From the NCBI GenBank assembly GCA_019424645.1, contig JAHYZB010000032.1, positions 32,536 to 39,675 on the forward strand: 7,140 bases of DNA, given 5' to 3'. Position 1 is the stretch's first letter. Each line of letters opens with the position of its first letter. The notes under the pieces were generated by a model. That model ran no database searches. It was not told the DNA's origin and was given only the letters and a program-made list of their open reading frames with translations. Position numbers and translations under genes: made by a program. Origin of the DNA: Oxalobacter formigenes (GTDB lineage: Bacteria; Pseudomonadota; Gammaproteobacteria; Burkholderiales; Burkholderiaceae_D). This document shows, one piece after another, positions 5,643 through 7,140 of this stretch.

Positions 5643-6482
5643 ATGAGCAAACAGGATAAAAACGAACAGGAAATCCGCGAAACCGTCCGTACCGGTTACC
5701 GTGCGATAGCCATTGGTGAGGCATCCTCCTGCTGTTGCAGCGACCGCAGTGGCCCTGCCGACCCTGCCCGTCTGGCAGCTGCCATCGGATACGATGAAGA
5801 AGATCTTGCCAATCTGCCGGAAGGTGCCAACATGGGCCTGTCATGCGGCAATCCGGTTGCCATCGCAGCCCTGAAAGAAGGCCAGACTGTGCTGGATCTT
5901 GGCAGCGGCGGCGGATTCGATGTCTTTCAGGCGGGCGAAAAAGTGAAAGTTGCCGGACACGTCATCGGTGTGGACATGACGCCCGAGATGCTGGCGAAGG
6001 CACGCCATAATATCCTCCAATATCGTGAACGTACCGGTCTGGATAACGTCGAGTTCCGCCTTGGTGAAATAGAGCATCTCCCCGTTGCAGACAATACGGT
6101 TGACGTGGTCCTTTCAAACTGCGTCATCAACCTGTCTCCTGACAAACCGCAGGTCTGGAAGGAAATCCATCGTGTCTTGAAATCCGGTGGCAAACTGTCC
6201 GTATCCGATCTGGCTATCTTGAAACCGCTTCCCGAAAACGTACGCAGTATGGCCGCCGCACTGGTCGGTTGTGTTGCCGGGGCTGTTCTGGTCGATGAAA
6301 CCCGTGACATACTTGAAAAAACCGGCTTTACGGATATCGTTTTGACTCCAAAACCGGGATACATCCGGCAAATGCAGGACTGGAACGACCCGCTCTACAG
6401 GGAAATTGCCGAGTCGTTGCCTGACGGCGAAAAACTGGAAAACCATGTCGTCAGCCTGAGTATTGAAGCACGTAAACCGTAA
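5643..6482 (+). CDS. arsM: Arsenite S-adenosylmethionine methyltransferase
   Basis: ArsM transfers methyl groups from S-adenosylmethionine to As(III) in the cytoplasm, giving methylated and volatile arsenicals. The 279-residue length is normal for bacterial ArsM. SSCCCSD (28-34) is the N-terminal cysteine motif, and MGLSCGNP (64-71) holds the second conserved cysteine, C68. VLDLGSGGGFDV (83-94) is the AdoMet-binding glycine loop, with D111 in GVDMTPEM as the ribose-binding acid. SNCVINLSPDK (158-168) and GCVAGAV (209-215) supply C160 and C210, so all arsenic-binding cysteines expected of an active enzyme are present. AAGGA at 5629-5633 lies 9 bases before the ATG and supports this start, although the frame stays open upstream to 5502 inside arsR. 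Expression should follow ArsR control. No efflux pump or arsenate reductase is visible nearby. Confidence 0.95.
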   Translation: MSKQDKNEQEIRETVRTGYRAIAIGEASSCCCSDRSGPADPARLAAAIGYDEEDLANLPEGANMGLSCGNPVAIAALKEGQTVLDLGSGGGFDVFQAGEKVKVAGHVIGVDMTPEMLAKARHNILQYRERTGLDNVEFRLGEIEHLPVADNTVDVVLSNCVINLSPDKPQVWKEIHRVLKSGGKLSVSDLAILKPLPENVRSMAAALVGCVAGAVLVDETRDILEKTGFTDIVLTPKPGYIRQMQDWNDPLYREIAESLPDGEKLENHVVSLSIEARKP

Positions 6483-6500
6483 GCCATTCCGCTAACGACA

Positions 6501-6532
6501 GAATCGGCAACCAGATTCATGATTGCCGATTC
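6501..6532 (+). terminator. Stem-loop after arsM, possible terminator
   Basis: GAATCGGCAA (6501-6510) and TTGCCGATTC (6523-6532) are perfect 10-base arms with a 12-base loop, 18 bases after the arsM stop. There is no T-run after the stem, so termination may be weak or rho-assisted, or the stem may protect the 3' end. Confidence 0.45.
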
Positions 6533-6569
6533 CAGAATGGTTACCAGTAATTCCTGAATCCGAAATAAC

Positions 6570-6592
6570 CCTGATTAGCCTGAATAATCAGG
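6570..6592 (-). terminator. Stem-loop after the dCMP deaminase gene, possible terminator
   Basis: CCTGATTA (6570-6577) and TAATCAGG (6585-6592) are perfect 8-base arms with a 7-base loop. The stem lies 34 bases beyond the deaminase stop on the minus strand. Only a short T-rich run follows on that strand, so the call is tentative. Confidence 0.4.
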
Positions 6593-6626
6593 CATACATG
6601 CAAAAACTCCCTTCAGAGACAATACA

Positions 6627-7140
6627 TTAACTCTTCGGTGAAACAGCATTCGCCCAATCCGCTTTGGGGTCTTCAAAATCCACGTGATAGACACCCTCGA
6701 TAAACTTCGACTGTAATAACTCGTACTGGCCTTGCAGTTCATCGTCATCCAGTTTTCCCAGGTCATGAAGATAGTAAACTGCCCTGACTTTGGCCTGAAG
6801 CATCAGTTTGGTGCAGTCAAAGCATGGGCGCAATGTCGAAAAAATAACGCTGTCTTCTATGGCATTTCCGAAGCGGGCGGCCGATATCAGGGCATTCTGT
6901 TCGGCATGGACACATATGCATTCGTCATACCCCCTCTTGCCTTCCCGTTTGTATTCTTCACGCTTGCCGCACCTGACGCAGCCACCATCCAGACAATTGG
7001 TAAACCCTTCCGGTGTGCCGTTATACCCTGTCGAAATGATACGGTTGTCCTTGACGATGACAGCCCCAACCTTGCGCCCCTTGCAATTGGCGTTCTCGCG
7101 GACGGCTATGGCGATATTCATGTAATAGTTCTGGCGTTTG
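6627..7140 (-). CDS. Deoxycytidylate (dCMP) deaminase, N-terminus cut by window
   Basis: The enzyme deaminates dCMP to dUMP, feeding thymidylate synthesis. The zinc-dependent deaminase core is intact. Numbered from the ATG at 7121, VHAEQNAL (71-78) has the zinc-ligand histidine H72 and proton-shuttling glutamate E74, and RPCFDC (98-103) gives zinc ligands C100 and C103. The N-terminal RKVGAVIVKDNRIISTGYNG is the standard family strand-helix. Between them, C43, C48, C51, C68 and C70 form the cysteine-rich insertion seen in ComEB/T4-type dCMP deaminases, which often holds a second zinc. The frame continues open upstream of 7121 as KRQNYY to the window edge, matching the xxYYMNIA opening of relatives. 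The true start is therefore probably just outside and M7121 is internal. It converges on arsM and is unrelated to arsenic metabolism. Confidence 0.92.
   Translation of the reverse strand, partial: KRQNYYMNIAIAVRENANCKGRKVGAVIVKDNRIISTGYNGTPEGFTNCLDGGCVRCGKREEYKREGKRGYDECICVHAEQNALISAARFGNAIEDSVIFSTLRPCFDCTKLMLQAKVRAVYYLHDLGKLDDDELQGQYELLQSKFIEGVYHVDFEDPKADWANAVSPKS

Noticed and set aside
1..7140. CRISPR array, tRNA, rRNA, transposase, integrase or attachment site
   Set aside because: No regularly spaced repeats, cloverleaf, rRNA core sequence or recombinase motif could be seen on either strand.

Overview
The window looks like ordinary chromosome from a Gram-negative bacterium, most likely a betaproteobacterium of moderate GC. 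Three things point that way: an outer-membrane chaperone-usher system of the archaic (sigma/Csu, spore coat U) type, a two-domain tip pilin, and generally proteobacterial gene types. The sequence style would suit a host-associated Oxalobacteraceae or Sutterellaceae member such as Oxalobacter. That genus guess comes from general impression only and is weak.

Layout. Positions 1-3197 (+) hold the distal end of a fimbrial operon: an usher whose 5' end lies outside the window, then a CsuE-like two-domain tip adhesin only 4 bases downstream. A strong, symmetrical terminator at 3232-3258 closes this operon. It also serves a convergent small glutaredoxin-like gene (3296-3553, -), whose usual catalytic CPYC motif reads HPAC. 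Positions 3554-4044 have no convincing gene but contain two near-perfect palindromes, a possible small membrane ORF and a possible short leader ORF. Next come a small DUF6582-like gene (4045-4317, +) and a stand-alone GyrI-like effector-binding protein (4417-4902, +), which ends at a second strong terminator (4951-4980). The spacer that follows holds a possible 43-residue ORF with an excellent ribosome binding site.

Positions 5233-6482 (+) form an arsenic resistance operon: an ArsR repressor with a C-terminal cysteine cluster, then the arsenite S-adenosylmethionine methyltransferase ArsM. An inverted repeat overlaps the arsR start codon and is a good candidate operator. No pump (ArsB/Acr3) or reductase (ArsC) is in view, so methylation is the only visible output. 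The right edge carries a convergent deoxycytidylate deaminase (6627-7140, -), cut by the window just before its likely start.

The usher and tip adhesin act together in pilus assembly. ArsR and ArsM act together as a sensor-effector pair. The other genes look like independent single-gene units. I see no rRNA, tRNA, CRISPR array, insertion sequence or integrase, and no clearly new system. The points most worth a second look are the HPAC glutaredoxin, the leaderless-looking arsR start inside its operator, and the small ORFs in the two spacers.
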